The notes: generated by a model not told the origin, from the sequence alone. A stretch of DNA of 64,000 nt from Chryseobacterium sp. T16E-39 (GCF_002216065.1 NZ_CP022282.1:1736001-1800000); one strand, 5' to 3'; counted from the stretch's first letter, positions 34,676-44,255 are shown. Translations and numbers: made by a program.

Positions 34676-35400
34676 AGAGGCAGTTTAAACCACAAACCGA
34701 AGGTTCGACGTAGTCAAAAGGCACAAAAGTTATTAAACACTTAAGTGAGTTTAAGCTTACTGCATAAGAAAGTACACATAAGCTTTTTAAAAATCTTTGA
34801 TTTTTTGGTTCCTGATATTTTACTGACTTTGTTATTATGAATGAATATGAAGCAATTTCAATCGATAACAGCAGCCTTATAGAAAAGTACATTCCGAGAA
34901 ATAATGATCTACCGTCAGTTCGAGTGTTTTTCTTTATGAAATAAAGAAAAATGTATCGAGAACCGCAGTAAACTTAACCACAAACCGAAGGTTCAACGTA
35001 GTCAAAAGTCACAAAAGTTTTTAAACACTTTAGTGAGCTTAAGTTTAATGCATACTGCATAGAAGTACACATAAGCTTTTTAAAAATCTTTGATTTTTTG
35101 GTTCCTGATATTTTACCGACTTTGTTATTATGAATGAATATGAAGCAATTCAATCGATAACAGCAGCCTTATAGAAAAAGTACATTCCGAGAAATAATCA
35201 TCTGTCGTCAGTTCGAGTGTTTTTCTTTATGAAATGAAGAAAAATGTATCGAGAACCGTAGTAAACTTAACCACAAACCGAAGGTTCAATGTAGTCAAAA
35301 GGCACAAAAGTTTTTAAACACTTTAGTGAGCTTAAGTTTAATACTTACTGCATAAGAAAGTACACATAAGTTTAGAAAAAATCAAAGATTTTTTTTAGTA
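34676..35400 (-). repeat. Intergenic repeat cluster 2 (three units, reverse)
   Basis: Three tandem units about 290 bp long. The marker CACAAACCGAAGGTTC recurs near 34691, 34980 and 35273. The units also share the segment with CGAGTGTTTTTCTTTATGAAAT, an ATCGATAACAGCAGCCTTATAG piece and the AAAATCAAAGATTTTT end. It is the reverse orientation of clusters 1 and 3. It fills most of the 1.15 kb divergent gap between the aminopeptidase and the DUF6526 gene. Short open frames inside it are not genes. Confidence 0.8.
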
Positions 35401-35611
35401 GATAAGCTTCATCAGCGAAGCTACTCTTTGCTATCTCAGTTATCGATTATCATTATTAATCTTTGCGTTAAAAATAAGATCACAAGATCATTAATAACAA
35501 TAGAGTTACCTTTTTACATGAATAACATTTAGGTCAACAATGACAGCCATTTAACAATTAGCTAATAAATTAATCGTTTAACCATAAAAATCATATTTTA
35601 ATACCTGAAAT

Positions 35612-35642
35612 TTTGCAATTATTGTTAAAAATATTACGTTTT
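35612..35642 (+). promoter_or_regulatory. Promoter of the DUF6526/lipoprotein/topoisomerase run
   Basis: TTTG at 35612-35615 and TACGTTTTG at 35634-35642 stand 18 bases apart, close to the Bacteroidota -33/-7 spacing. The -7 box has one extra T relative to TAnnTTTG. It lies 28 bases before the first start codon. Confidence 0.5.
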
Positions 35643-35670
35643 GGAAAGATTCTTGCTACATTAGAATTCT

Positions 35671-36107
35671 ATGGGAAAACAGAATTATAAAAATCACAGG
35701 AAATTTTATCCACCTCATCATTTTATTTACCTTCCGCTTTTGCTCATATTAGAAGGAATAGGAATGTATAATATCTGGAATGATTCTGAAAACAAATTGA
35801 GTTGGATTTTATTTTCGATTGTTATTTTTCTGATCCTTTATTTAGCGATCATGTGCGGCAGCATTATGCATTGGGCAACCAAAACCGTATTGTGAGACTG
35901 GAATTCAGACAGCGGTATTTTGAGATTTTTAATAAAAGATCGGATGAAGTTTGTGAGAAATTAAATTTCGGCCAGATTGCAGCATTACGATTTGCTTATG
36001 ATGATGAATTTAAAGAGCTTTTATATCAAGCATTAAATGAAAATATTTCCGGAGATCAGATTAAAAGATCAATTAAAAACTGGAGACCTGATAACCATCG
36101 AATTTAA
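35671..36107 (+). pseudogene. DUF6526-family membrane protein, frameshifted
   Basis: Two overlapping frames together spell one DUF6526 protein of about 145 residues. Frame one gives MGKQNYKNHRKFYPPHHF, two membrane segments and YLAIM. The second frame then gives VRQHYALGNQNRIVRLEFRQ and continues to SIKNWRPDNHRI. At 35851-35856 the sequence ATGTGCGG would restore the frame if it were ATGGTGCGG, so one G seems lost. The second half shows no further decay. This points to a recent mutation, a phase-variable or slippage site, or a sequencing error. As written, only a truncated 74-residue protein is made. Confidence 0.75.
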
Positions 36108-36128
36108 ATAACACTAAAATAAATTAAT

Positions 36129-36296
36129 ATGAAAAAGTTACCCTTATATAGTACTGCAGTATTAAGTTTATTACTATTAACAAGTTGTGAAGCCGTCGAA
36201 ACCATCTTTAAGGCTGGAATGTGGTGGGGAATCCTGCTGGTTGTAGCAGTTGTCGTTATTCTATTACTAATTTTTTCGAAGGGTAAAAACTCGTAA
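36129..36296 (+). CDS. Small lipoprotein with a membrane segment
   Basis: A 55-residue protein. The lipoprotein signal MKKLPLYSTAVLSLLLLTSC ends in the lipobox LLTSC, followed by a short linker (EAVETIFKAGMWW) and a hydrophobic segment GILLVVAVVVILLLIF with a charged tail SKGKNS. Similar tiny lipoproteins are common in Flavobacteriia and are sometimes misnamed as phosphatidate cytidylyltransferase. The function is unknown. It lies 21 bp after the frameshifted gene and 12 bp before the topoisomerase gene. Confidence 0.7.
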   Translation: MKKLPLYSTAVLSLLLLTSCEAVETIFKAGMWWGILLVVAVVVILLLIFSKGKNS

Positions 36297-36308
36297 CCAT
36301 TTTTCATC

Positions 36309-37412
36309 ATGGATAATGACGACTTTGATTTGATCTCCCACCTTAAACCTTCTAAGATTGTTAAGATCATGAAAGATCCGGTGGCTTCTGCAAAGGCTGT
36401 AAATCTTATTTACACCTCCGATACAGAAACCGCCGGAATTATTCGTAAAAGAAGAGGAAAAAAATATTCCTATTTTAAAGATGGAGAACGGCTTAAAGAT
36501 CAGGACGAAATTACCAGAATTAATAAACTGGTAATTCCCCCGGCATGGGAAAATGTATGGATCTGCGCCTTAGATAACGGTCATTTGCAGGCAACCGGAT
36601 TTGATATAAAAAAAAGAAAACAATACAAATATCATTCACTCTGGAGCGCATTGCGAAACCATACCAAATTTTACCGGATGCTTCAGTTTGGATATGCTTT
36701 ACCTGAAATTCGCCTGCAAGTGGAAAAAGATCTGGCATTGAGAAATTTTGAAAAAAGAAAGATCCTTGCCTTAATTGTAAGTCTTATGCAGCGCACCAAC
36801 ATCAGAATTGGAAATAACGCTTATGAAAAACTGTATGGATCTTTTGGACTCACTACCTTAAAAGACAAACATGTTAAGATCAATGGACAGAAAATGACCT
36901 TTTCATTCAAAGGAAAAAAAGGCGTCATGCACAATGTTGATCTTAAAAGTAGAAAGCTGGCAAGACTTGTGCAGAAATGTAAAGATATTCCCGGAAAGGA
37001 ACTTTTCCAGTTTTATGATGATGAAGGAAACCGGCATTCTATAGATTCAGGAATGGTGAATGATTATATCAAAGAAATAAGTGGTGAAGATTTTACGGCA
37101 AAAGATTTCAGAACCTGGTCCGGGACGGTAAGTGCTTTGATCGCCTTTAAAGAAATTGGTTACGCTGAGAACAATACAGAATATAAAAAGAAAGTAAAAG
37201 AAGCACTGGATATTGTGGCTTCACATCTCGGTAATACCAGTACAGTTTGCAGAAAATATTATGTACATCCCTTAGTTATCAATCTCTACGAAAACAATAC
37301 CATTAAGAAATATCTTGACGAGCTGGAAGACATTGAAGTAAATGATGGCCGGGCAGATTTAACCCAGGAAGAAAAACTGGTATTAAAAATCCTTGAAAAC
37401 GAAAAAATGTAA
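36309..37412 (+). CDS. Type IB DNA topoisomerase (bacterial, poxvirus-like)
   Basis: A 367-residue topoisomerase IB. The N-terminal domain has IRKRRGKKYSYFKDGERLKD and LVIPPAWENVWICAL, typical of the bacterial/poxvirus type. The catalytic domain shows QRTNIRIGN with the first Arg, FKGKKG with the Lys, DFRTWSGTVSAL with the second Arg and VCRKYYVHP with the nucleophilic Tyr near residue 317. It relaxes supercoils through a 3'-phosphotyrosyl bond. It is the third gene of a run with the frameshifted DUF6526 gene and the small lipoprotein. Confidence 0.93.
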   Translation: MDNDDFDLISHLKPSKIVKIMKDPVASAKAVNLIYTSDTETAGIIRKRRGKKYSYFKDGERLKDQDEITRINKLVIPPAWENVWICALDNGHLQATGFDIKKRKQYKYHSLWSALRNHTKFYRMLQFGYALPEIRLQVEKDLALRNFEKRKILALIVSLMQRTNIRIGNNAYEKLYGSFGLTTLKDKHVKINGQKMTFSFKGKKGVMHNVDLKSRKLARLVQKCKDIPGKELFQFYDDEGNRHSIDSGMVNDYIKEISGEDFTAKDFRTWSGTVSALIAFKEIGYAENNTEYKKKVKEALDIVASHLGNTSTVCRKYYVHPLVINLYENNTIKKYLDELEDIEVNDGRADLTQEEKLVLKILENEKM

Positions 37413-37488
37413 TCAGCCAGTTCTAAATGGCTGCTGGTTATGTTGTAAACATATTAAATATGGTTATTCTGATCACAAACTCTTAATG

Positions 37489-38376
37489 CTATCCGGATTT
37501 ATCTTTCTGTAAAAACTGAACCCTATATTCTTTTGGAGTCATTCCCGTTATCTTTTTAAAGAGCTGGGTAAAATGAGAGGCCGTATGAAAATTAAGCTCG
37601 TAAGCTATTTCAGCAATATCTTTACTGGAATGCAGTAATGCTTTACTGTAATTGATATCAATCTCATTGATCCATTGTTTAGGAGAAATCTGCGTTACAT
37701 TCTTTACACATTTATTGAGATAATTCTCAGTAACCGATAACTTTCCGGCATAAAAAGCTACTCTTTTTTCTGCGACATGGTATTTAAATAAAAGGTCTCT
37801 AAACTGCAGGGAAATCTCCATAGAGCGGGTTGCCAATCTCTGATGGCTGTCTAAATCCGTGCTTAGCATTTTAACCAGAATAAGATGAAGCATGGTAATT
37901 ACCACATCATTCACATTAAGATTATTAAGCCATAATTCCTGTTCCATAATTGGAAGAAGCTGCGTAATCGTTCCATACGTCAGGCTATCCAGCTTAAGGA
38001 AAGGAGTCATGAAAAAAATACTGGTTTTATGTTTGGGTAGTTCCTGTTCTGATAAAATACTGTTCTCATAAGCCAGGAAAAAACCTTCTGCATCATCGGA
38101 TAATTCTATGGTTGCAGTAATCGTTCCCTGTTTAATAAAAATAACTCCACCTCGTTCAGCCTGATATTCTTTATTCTCCAGATACTGTTTGATATGTCCA
38201 TTGGTAATAAAGATGATAAAATTAAAGGTGGTTCGGTATGGGATTACCGGCATCAGAATCCCTTTAAGGTAATTCTCAAGCCGGTAAAGCTGTACATCCG
38301 CATTATTAGCCAATATTTTCTCGGTAATATTAGGGAGAAAAAGTTTTTTGTACTGAAAATTGGATAATACTTCCAT
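37489..38376 (-). CDS. AraC-family transcriptional regulator
   Basis: A 295-residue AraC-type activator. The N-terminal cupin-like sensor domain (about 1-170) has a GVIFIKQGTITATIEL beta segment. The C-terminal double helix-turn-helix (about 195-292) has VTENYLNKCVKNVTQISPKQWI and IAYELNFHTASHFTQLFKKITGMTPKEYR, the family signature. The ligand is unknown. It is convergent with the topoisomerase gene. It faces away from the urease locus but is its nearest regulator, with a gap of simple repeats between. Confidence 0.9.
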   Translation of the reverse strand: MEVLSNFQYKKLFLPNITEKILANNADVQLYRLENYLKGILMPVIPYRTTFNFIIFITNGHIKQYLENKEYQAERGGVIFIKQGTITATIELSDDAEGFFLAYENSILSEQELPKHKTSIFFMTPFLKLDSLTYGTITQLLPIMEQELWLNNLNVNDVVITMLHLILVKMLSTDLDSHQRLATRSMEISLQFRDLLFKYHVAEKRVAFYAGKLSVTENYLNKCVKNVTQISPKQWINEIDINYSKALLHSSKDIAEIAYELNFHTASHFTQLFKKITGMTPKEYRVQFLQKDKSG

Positions 38377-38431
38377 ATCCTGATTATATATTAATTAAAA
38401 TTAAACAAAATAGAATGATAATGAGTGTTAT

Positions 38432-38491
38432 TAATGTAACAATATAATAGTGTAATAATGTAACAATATAACAGTGTAACAGTGTAACAAT
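38432..38491. repeat. TGTAACA-type imperfect tandem repeat
   Basis: TAATGTAACAATATA-like units of about 8 and 24-27 bases repeat imperfectly (GTAACAATATAAYAGTG). It lies in the 252 bp gap between the AraC gene and the TonB receptor. Low complexity, no coding potential. Confidence 0.65.
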
Positions 38492-38525
38492 ACATGAGAA
38501 TCTCATTTACTAAAATTTCTCCGCA

Positions 38526-38573
38526 ACTCTAATACTCTAATACTCTAATACTCTAATACTCTAATACTCTAAT
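38526..38573. repeat. Six exact copies of an 8-bp unit (ACTCTAAT)
   Basis: Six perfect head-to-tail copies of ACTCTAAT followed by a variant, ACGCTCAA. It lies about 55 bp beyond the stop codon of the TonB receptor. Copy number is likely to vary by slippage. It is followed by a CAACTCTCCATTTTTAACTT stretch of similar pyrimidine-rich style. Confidence 0.9.
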
Positions 38574-38628
38574 ACGCTCAAACCCCACCATTCACACTTT
38601 CAACTCTCCATTTTTAACTTTCAACTCC

Positions 38629-40881
38629 CTAAAACTTATAATACACCCCAACCTTCACTCCAAAAGGACTTCCCGGCGTATAAGTAAGATCGGTAGTTGA
38701 TTCTGTTTCGTTTTTCAACTGAGTTTCAGTGGCAAACTGAGCTTCATTCCATTTTACATTGAAGAGATTATTCACCTGAATATTTGCGCCCCATTTTGCC
38801 TGATTGTAAGAAAGCATCAGATCATTTACAAAATAAGCTTTTGTCCGGATACTGTTATCTTCAACTGCTGGTCTCGCTCCCAGATAACGGTATTGAATTC
38901 CCAAAGAGAAGCCATGTAAAAAGTCCCAGTTCACAGAACCAGTACTGGTCACTACCGGTGCTAAAGGCACATAATCTTTACCTTTTTCTTCTTCCGTAAA
39001 TCTGGCATGTGAGTAATTAACATCTGCATTCAGATAAAAGTTTTCTAAAGGCTGGAAACGAATTCCCAAATCAGCTCCCATCCGTTGAGATTTTCCTGAA
39101 GGTTCCACCACTGCATCGTCTCCCACGTATACAAATTCCTGTTGCAGGAACAAATACCATACTGTTGGAGTTATGATCAATGATTTAAAAGGATGTAAAC
39201 GCAATCCGAAATCTCCACCTACTGAATAAGGAAGGGTTTTCTGTCCCTGCTGCTCAATCACCACCCTCATATCATTGGAATGAAAGCCCATTCCGGTTTT
39301 TAAAAACCACATCACATTGTCACTGGCAGCATAGGAAAAATTAAGCTTAGGACTTAATCTTGTACTCTCCGAAGATTGTCCGGAAGGTAATTGTTCAGGA
39401 TTTAGCAGATTATGCATATTAAAAATAAAATGATCTACTCTTAAACCTGGGTTGATGGTCCATTTTCCTGTTTTCCAAACCAAACCAGTATAGGCATGAA
39501 GATTGGTTTCAGTTCCATTCACATTAGATAATCTGTCCAAAAGTAAATCCCTGTGATAAACATGATTCAGCTGAAGCGTATTGATATCATCATTTCTGAA
39601 ACCGACTCCTGAAATCCAGTCTAATGTTCCATTAGGTAATGAAAAATTCTTAGTATACTTTATTTCCGAACCATAAATATTTCTTCCGTCTGTCTGCTGA
39701 ATTTCATCACCATGATCTTTATCTTTTAAATAAAAAGTAAAGTCTGAATACAGATTAAAATCATATTTCGAATACCACGCCATTGCATCGATGTGTTCCG
39801 ATGGTGATATGATATGTTTATAATTCATCTGGAGATTGGTTCTTGAGGTACTTCCTCCTTCTGTAGGATCAATACTTCCCCATCTTCCGATAATCCCTTC
39901 ATTTACTGCCCGTTCAGGAATCTGACCCGACGCATTCCACGAAGAATTAAACGTGGAAAACTGGATATTAAAATAATCCTTATCCGTTAACCATTGATTG
40001 TATTTACCGAAAATATTGACTCTGTTGAAATTTTGTTTTACATCGAAAGGACCATCCGTATAATTGTATTCTGCCGCCAGATAAGCACTTTTTCTGCCAG
40101 CCGGATCATTCAGGATATTGAACATTCCTAAAATTCTTTTGCTGTTAAAAGAGCCTCCTTCCAATTTAATCATACTGTTACTTAATCGGTCGTAGGTTTT
40201 AAAATCTACATATCCTGAAGTATTAAAATCTCCACGATCCATATAATATGCTCCTTTTCCAAAATCGATATTATTAACCGTTTCAGGAATCACAAAGTGC
40301 AGATCAGAATACCCCTGGCCATGTGCATGAGAGACAATATTAACAGGCATTCCATCAACATTGACACTTACATCCGTTCCGTGATCAGAATCAAATCCTC
40401 GTAGGAAGAGCTGTTCAGCTTTTCCACCTCCTGCATGTTGTGCGATAAATAACCCGGGAACTTTACGCAATAAATCCTGTGCAGAATTAACAGGAAACTT
40501 ATTCAGATCCACTTTAGTAATCGCGGATAAAAATGAACTGTGGTTAATCGCGACCTCCGAAATCTGAAAAGGCTTATGCTGCATAAAAACAACCTTGTTC
40601 TTTTCATCATCATTGGTGATCACCCATTTTACATCATCATATCCTTTATGACTGATGACGAGGGTATCAGGATAGGAAGCGATATTCAGCCTAACTGTTC
40701 CATCGGTTCCTGAATGAGCATGATTATTTCCATGGTCAAATGCAACCAGTGCTTCTGAAATAGGAAAATGATCATCAAAATCTTTAATTAACAATTGTTT
40801 TTGTGATCCGGCCTCCTGTGCTGCTACTTTTGCATTCACCAACACTGCCAGGAAGACGACCATTACTTTTGTTACTTTCAT
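38629..40881 (-). CDS. TonB-dependent receptor, His-rich, of the urease locus
   Basis: A 750-residue outer-membrane receptor. A signal peptide ends near VAAQ, a carboxypeptidase-regulatory-like domain follows (about 25-105), then the plug (about 115-230) with DLLRKVPGLF and LFLRGFDSDHGTDV, and a 22-strand-type barrel ending VGVYYKF. Histidines cluster in DHGNNHAHSGTDG near residue 53 and in VSHAHGQGYSDLHF in the plug. It lies 21 bp after the urea transporter gene on the same strand. Given the locus it is a candidate nickel (or nickel-chelate) receptor; the ligand is inferred, not shown. Confidence 0.9.
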   Translation of the reverse strand: MKVTKVMVVFLAVLVNAKVAAQEAGSQKQLLIKDFDDHFPISEALVAFDHGNNHAHSGTDGTVRLNIASYPDTLVISHKGYDDVKWVITNDDEKNKVVFMQHKPFQISEVAINHSSFLSAITKVDLNKFPVNSAQDLLRKVPGLFIAQHAGGGKAEQLFLRGFDSDHGTDVSVNVDGMPVNIVSHAHGQGYSDLHFVIPETVNNIDFGKGAYYMDRGDFNTSGYVDFKTYDRLSNSMIKLEGGSFNSKRILGMFNILNDPAGRKSAYLAAEYNYTDGPFDVKQNFNRVNIFGKYNQWLTDKDYFNIQFSTFNSSWNASGQIPERAVNEGIIGRWGSIDPTEGGSTSRTNLQMNYKHIISPSEHIDAMAWYSKYDFNLYSDFTFYLKDKDHGDEIQQTDGRNIYGSEIKYTKNFSLPNGTLDWISGVGFRNDDINTLQLNHVYHRDLLLDRLSNVNGTETNLHAYTGLVWKTGKWTINPGLRVDHFIFNMHNLLNPEQLPSGQSSESTRLSPKLNFSYAASDNVMWFLKTGMGFHSNDMRVVIEQQGQKTLPYSVGGDFGLRLHPFKSLIITPTVWYLFLQQEFVYVGDDAVVEPSGKSQRMGADLGIRFQPLENFYLNADVNYSHARFTEEEKGKDYVPLAPVVTSTGSVNWDFLHGFSLGIQYRYLGARPAVEDNSIRTKAYFVNDLMLSYNQAKWGANIQVNNLFNVKWNEAQFATETQLKNETESTTDLTYTPGSPFGVKVGVYYKF

Positions 40882-40902
40882 TGAATTAAAATTGATATTT
40901 CT

Positions 40903-41796
40903 TTATTTATTTTTTTGCCTTTTTATAAAAATTTTCTGTATCACCAATGTGATCCATGTTCCCACGACAAATGGGAACGTAAGAACTCCACCTACTTCAT
41001 TAAGGACATTATAATCAATCAACAGATCATCGATCACCACAGTAAGGAATACAGCGATAAGTACCCACAAACCATCCGTTTTTTTAAAACCGGAGAAAGC
41101 AATAGCGGAAAGAACAGCGTTAAACCCAAATAATCCCATGTGAATTTTATCAATCGGCTCGCCATTTAAATGAGAGAGATAAGCTCCTATTACTGAACCT
41201 GCCAGGCCATACAGCGCAGCTGCCGGGGAACTGATAAAAACGGCGATGAAGAAAATAATTCCTGAGAGGATGCCTCCCTGAAAAATCACTTCACCAAACC
41301 CATTGGTACAGGTTAAAAAATCGTCATAATCAATAGGATCCATTTTAGCAGTCATCATTTCCGATGGCGGAATCTGTGTAAAATGGTGAAGCAGACAAAT
41401 GCTGATCCACGTCACTATAATGAACGGAAATGTAAATACCGGGATTTTTCTCTGAATAAAAAAGTGCTGAATGATTGTTGCCAATGCGCCTCCTATTGCA
41501 ATAAGAATCCAGATAAGCAAAGTCGTCTGAAATACAAAAGACAATGCGACACCTACCAGAGCAGCACTAAAGCCATACAATCCTGCATTAATTTCTGATT
41601 GAGCATACTTTAGTTTCATGGCTGTAAACGTACCAACTGCTGTAGATAGCAAAACAGCTACACCACCCTGCCAGCTTCCCATAAAAATACCGATCAGAAA
41701 CAGAAGCCCGGTCCATCTGCTTTCCTGAAGCATGATCTGTCCGATTCCTTTTAAAACATTATCTATAAAAGGGAATTTTTCAAAAAATTTGTTCAT
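40903..41796 (-). CDS. UT-family urea transporter
   Basis: A 297-residue polytopic membrane protein of the urea transporter (UT) family. The two homologous halves each carry the family hallmark: SEINAGLYGFSAALVGVAL near residue 70 and DKIHMGLFGFNAVLSAIAF near residue 210. LESRW-type and FPFVVGTWI segments match the pore-lining repeat. It forms a channel-like trimer that passes urea down its gradient. It lies between the nickel-type permease and the TonB receptor in the urease locus, which fits urea uptake for the enzyme. Confidence 0.92.
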   Translation of the reverse strand: MNKFFEKFPFIDNVLKGIGQIMLQESRWTGLLFLIGIFMGSWQGGVAVLLSTAVGTFTAMKLKYAQSEINAGLYGFSAALVGVALSFVFQTTLLIWILIAIGGALATIIQHFFIQRKIPVFTFPFIIVTWISICLLHHFTQIPPSEMMTAKMDPIDYDDFLTCTNGFGEVIFQGGILSGIIFFIAVFISSPAAALYGLAGSVIGAYLSHLNGEPIDKIHMGLFGFNAVLSAIAFSGFKKTDGLWVLIAVFLTVVIDDLLIDYNVLNEVGGVLTFPFVVGTWITLVIQKIFIKRQKNK

Positions 41797-41920
41797 AGTT
41801 TTTTTTTATTTTTTTTGGTGTGAGATAAGAGATCCGAGGTACGGGTTAAAATTAATACTCTTTGATTTTCAGATGTTCAATTTCCATTAAATTAACCGAA
41901 TTACATTTCAAAAATTCTAC

Positions 41921-41990
41921 AACCCGAATCCCGTATCCCTAAACTTATAACTCGAAACTCTCAAACCCCGAAACCCGTAACCCGAACCTC
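41921..41990. repeat. ACCCGAAA-like low-complexity tract
   Basis: A degenerate run of CCCGAA, CCCGTA and CTCGAAA words (AACCCGAATCCCGTATCCC and similar) fills the end of the 196 bp gap between the nickel-type permease and the urea transporter. No gene or hairpin of note. Confidence 0.55.
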
Positions 41991-41992
41991 AC

Positions 41993-42694
41993 CTACCATC
42001 CCAGAAATACCATTCCAATTCCACATACAGTAACTACAGCACCACTTATCGCTCCCATATAGCGTTCCAGTTTTTCCGTATTGAATAATCTGGAATATCC
42101 GTAACGTCCTAATAATACCATCCCTAGCATTGTTAAAACAGTCGTTATTGTAAAAGAGGAAACGAGTACAAAAATTTCATATGTGGAGTGCTTTACTCCT
42201 GAATAAAATAAAAGCGGAATTAAAGGTTCACTCGGTCCCATAACGAAAATCATAAACAGGACCAGTGGGGTCACTTTAATTCTCTTTTGGGGCATCACCA
42301 TTTCAGTATGATTATGTTCATAAACATATACATCATCGCCCATTACGTCAAAATGTTTATGTGGTTTATTTCGTATAGCCTGAATTAATCCATAGATCAG
42401 ATAGATCCCACCTACAATAAGTAAAGCCCATCCTGAAAAATTACCTCTCAGATCCTGAAACCAGGAAATTTTATTTAGCTGCCAACCTAAGAATACCCCA
42501 ATAAATCCTAATACCAAAGAGCTCATTACATGCCCAAAACCACAAACTATTGTTAAAATAGTAGTTCGCATTCCGCTCCATCCCTTTGATTTTGAAAGCA
42601 CGATAAACGGAAGGTAATGATCTGGTCCGGATGCCGTATGTATAAAACTTATAGAAATTGCACTGATTAAAAGCGCCCAAATCGTCGTGTCCAT
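41993..42694 (-). CDS. Nickel-type permease (UreH/NicO-like) of the urease locus
   Basis: A 233-residue inner-membrane protein with six hydrophobic segments. The first contains HTASGPDHYLPF, the His-X4-Asp-His nickel motif of NiCoT/UreH-type permeases. A His-bearing cytosolic or periplasmic loop (NKPHKHFDVMGDD, YEHNHTEM) splits the two halves. It probably brings Ni2+ into the cytosol for urease assembly. It lies 121 bp after ureD on the same strand. A palindromic repeat in that gap may separate the transcripts. Confidence 0.85.
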   Translation of the reverse strand: MDTTIWALLISAISISFIHTASGPDHYLPFIVLSKSKGWSGMRTTILTIVCGFGHVMSSLVLGFIGVFLGWQLNKISWFQDLRGNFSGWALLIVGGIYLIYGLIQAIRNKPHKHFDVMGDDVYVYEHNHTEMVMPQKRIKVTPLVLFMIFVMGPSEPLIPLLFYSGVKHSTYEIFVLVSSFTITTVLTMLGMVLLGRYGYSRLFNTEKLERYMGAISGAVVTVCGIGMVFLGW

Positions 42695-42739
42695 TGATTA
42701 ATTTTATTAAGGTTATCTATTTATAACCTTTTATGTTTT

Positions 42740-42788
42740 GGCTAAAGCCTTTGTATTTGTCTTTATTATATTGAGCGGGCTAAAGCCC
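42740..42788. repeat. REP-like palindromes (GGCTAAAGCC type)
   Basis: GGCTAAAGCC at 42740-42749 and GGGCTAAAGCCC at 42777-42788 share an AAAGCC core. They lie in the ureD to permease gap. Palindromes of this form recur between genes in many Bacteroidota genomes. They might act as an RNA-stabilising hairpin or a weak terminator. Confidence 0.6.
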
Positions 42789-42815
42789 ACTCCTGTTGAT
42801 ATAGATTCTTTATTT

Positions 42816-43604
42816 TTACTCTAGAGCCCAAAGTTTTTCCTGTACAAAAAGAAAAAAATTATACATCATCTCCCCTCCATGACCTAAAGCTCTAATGATA
42901 AATCCATTATTTTCCATCGCCGAAATTCCGATTTCCATCCCTTCATTATGAGCTTCTTCTGAGTTTAAAATAGATTCTACTAAAGCTTCTTTATCCACAT
43001 TTTCTTTCGTACTGTAAAAAATCAAGGTTCCCTGATGCGTAAACTGTTCCAGGTTTCCAATCCCATTGATAGGAATCAGATCCGGCTGAATAAGCACATT
43101 GTCTTTAATCATTAATTTACCTTCATGATAAATTTCCATCAGATTCTGGAAGCGTTTCAGCTTAAAAACCTCTCCATAATGCTTTCTTCCACAGGTAATA
43201 ATTTCACTGATGATGATCTGACTGTTTTTGCCAATAGTAATCTGTGCCTCACTTTTAAAATTAGAGCTCTCATGGGGAACAATCGGATGCGGAACATAAG
43301 CAAATGAAGTATTATCCTCCATCTTTACATTCAGCAACTGAACCGCCTTATCTTCCATATTGAATAATCTTTGGTAAGATTGTGATTGCAGTTGCAGGGA
43401 TGAGCCTTTTTCTAATGATACTTCCAAATGATAACGGTCTCCATCCAGGATTCCCGGAGAAGAACTCATCACCATCTGGTAGAGTTTGTTGTCATTTTTA
43501 CGCTGCCCAACAGATACAACTCTGAAAGGAAGGGAAACATAAAGATCTTTGACATAAGATTTCCCTTCCTTGTATCCGGCAACGAGTTCTAAGCGACTAT
43601 CCAT
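42816..43604 (-). CDS. ureD: Urease accessory protein UreD
   Basis: A 262-residue UreD (UreH in some naming). Family features are SSPGILDGDRYHLEVSLEKGSSL near residue 48, YVPHPIVPHESSNF near 103 and EIITCGRKHYGEVF near 135. UreD binds apo-urease directly and, with UreF and UreG, lets nickel reach the carbamylated lysine site. It follows ureG with no gap (the ureG stop codon abuts the ureD start), so the two are co-expressed. Confidence 0.93.
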   Translation of the reverse strand: MDSRLELVAGYKEGKSYVKDLYVSLPFRVVSVGQRKNDNKLYQMVMSSSPGILDGDRYHLEVSLEKGSSLQLQSQSYQRLFNMEDKAVQLLNVKMEDNTSFAYVPHPIVPHESSNFKSEAQITIGKNSQIIISEIITCGRKHYGEVFKLKRFQNLMEIYHEGKLMIKDNVLIQPDLIPINGIGNLEQFTHQGTLIFYSTKENVDKEALVESILNSEEAHNEGMEIGISAMENNGFIIRALGHGGEMMYNFFLFVQEKLWALE

Positions 43605-44243
43605 CTATCGTACAAGATTCGGTTCTTCACATTCCTCCAGCAATGCATATTTTTTAATCCACCCGATCACTTTTTCCAACCCTTCATCTGTTTTAAGATT
43701 GGTAAAAACAAACGGACTTCCGTTTCTCATTCTTCTGGCGTCTCTTTCCATCACCTCAAGACTTGCTCCAACATGAGGCGCCAAATCTATTTTATTGATA
43801 ATTAAAAGATCTGAACGGGTAATTCCAGGACCTCCTTTTCTCGGGATTTTCTCTCCTTCTGCCACATCAATGATGAAAATGGTCACATCTGCAAGATCAG
43901 GACTGAATGTTGCTGATAAATTATCCCCTCCACTTTCAATAAGAACCAATTCAATATCAGGAAAACGCGCTGCTAATTCATCCACTGCTTCCAGATTCAT
44001 ACTCGCATCTTCTCTTATGGCAGTGTGAGGACATCCTCCTGTTTCCACCCCAATAATTCTTTCATGAGGTAAAAGGCTGTTTTTTGCCATAAACTCTGCA
44101 TCTTCTTTCGTGTAAATATCATTGGTGATGACACCAAGATCATAAGTTCCGAACATTTTTCTACTCAAACGTTCCAACAATGCTGTTTTTCCTGAACCCA
44201 CAGGTCCTGCAACACCTACTTTTATATACTTTCTATTTTCCAT
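43605..44243 (-). CDS. ureG: Urease accessory GTPase UreG
   Basis: A 212-residue Ure[18 protein letters not shown] is the P-loop near residue 8. [15 protein letters not shown] contains the Cys-Pro-His metal site. [17 protein letters not shown] and [11 protein letters not shown] complete the SIMIBI GTPase motifs. It hydrolyses GTP to drive nickel insertion into urease. ATG at 44243 ([10 protein letters not shown]) was chosen, since a longer in-frame start would add a non-conserved 15-residue leader within the simple-sequence tract upstream. Confidence 0.97.
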   Translation of the reverse strand: MENRKYIKVGVAGPVGSGKTALLERLSRKMFGTYDLGVITNDIYTKEDAEFMAKNSLLPHERIIGVETGGCPHTAIREDASMNLEAVDELAARFPDIELVLIESGGDNLSATFSPDLADVTIFIIDVAEGEKIPRKGGPGITRSDLLIINKIDLAPHVGASLEVMERDARRMRNGSPFVFTNLKTDEGLEKVIGWIKKYALLEECEEPNLVR

Positions 44244-44255
44244 TTTTTTATTTTT

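Noticed and set aside
34671..34892. A 73-codon minus-strand frame between pepP and the DUF6526 gene
   Set aside because: It lies wholly in intergenic repeat cluster 2, and part of it recurs in the other units with stops.
38526..38573. Regular ACTCTAAT repeats as a possible CRISPR array
   Set aside because: The unit is only 8 bp with no spacers and no cas genes nearby; it is a simple tandem repeat.
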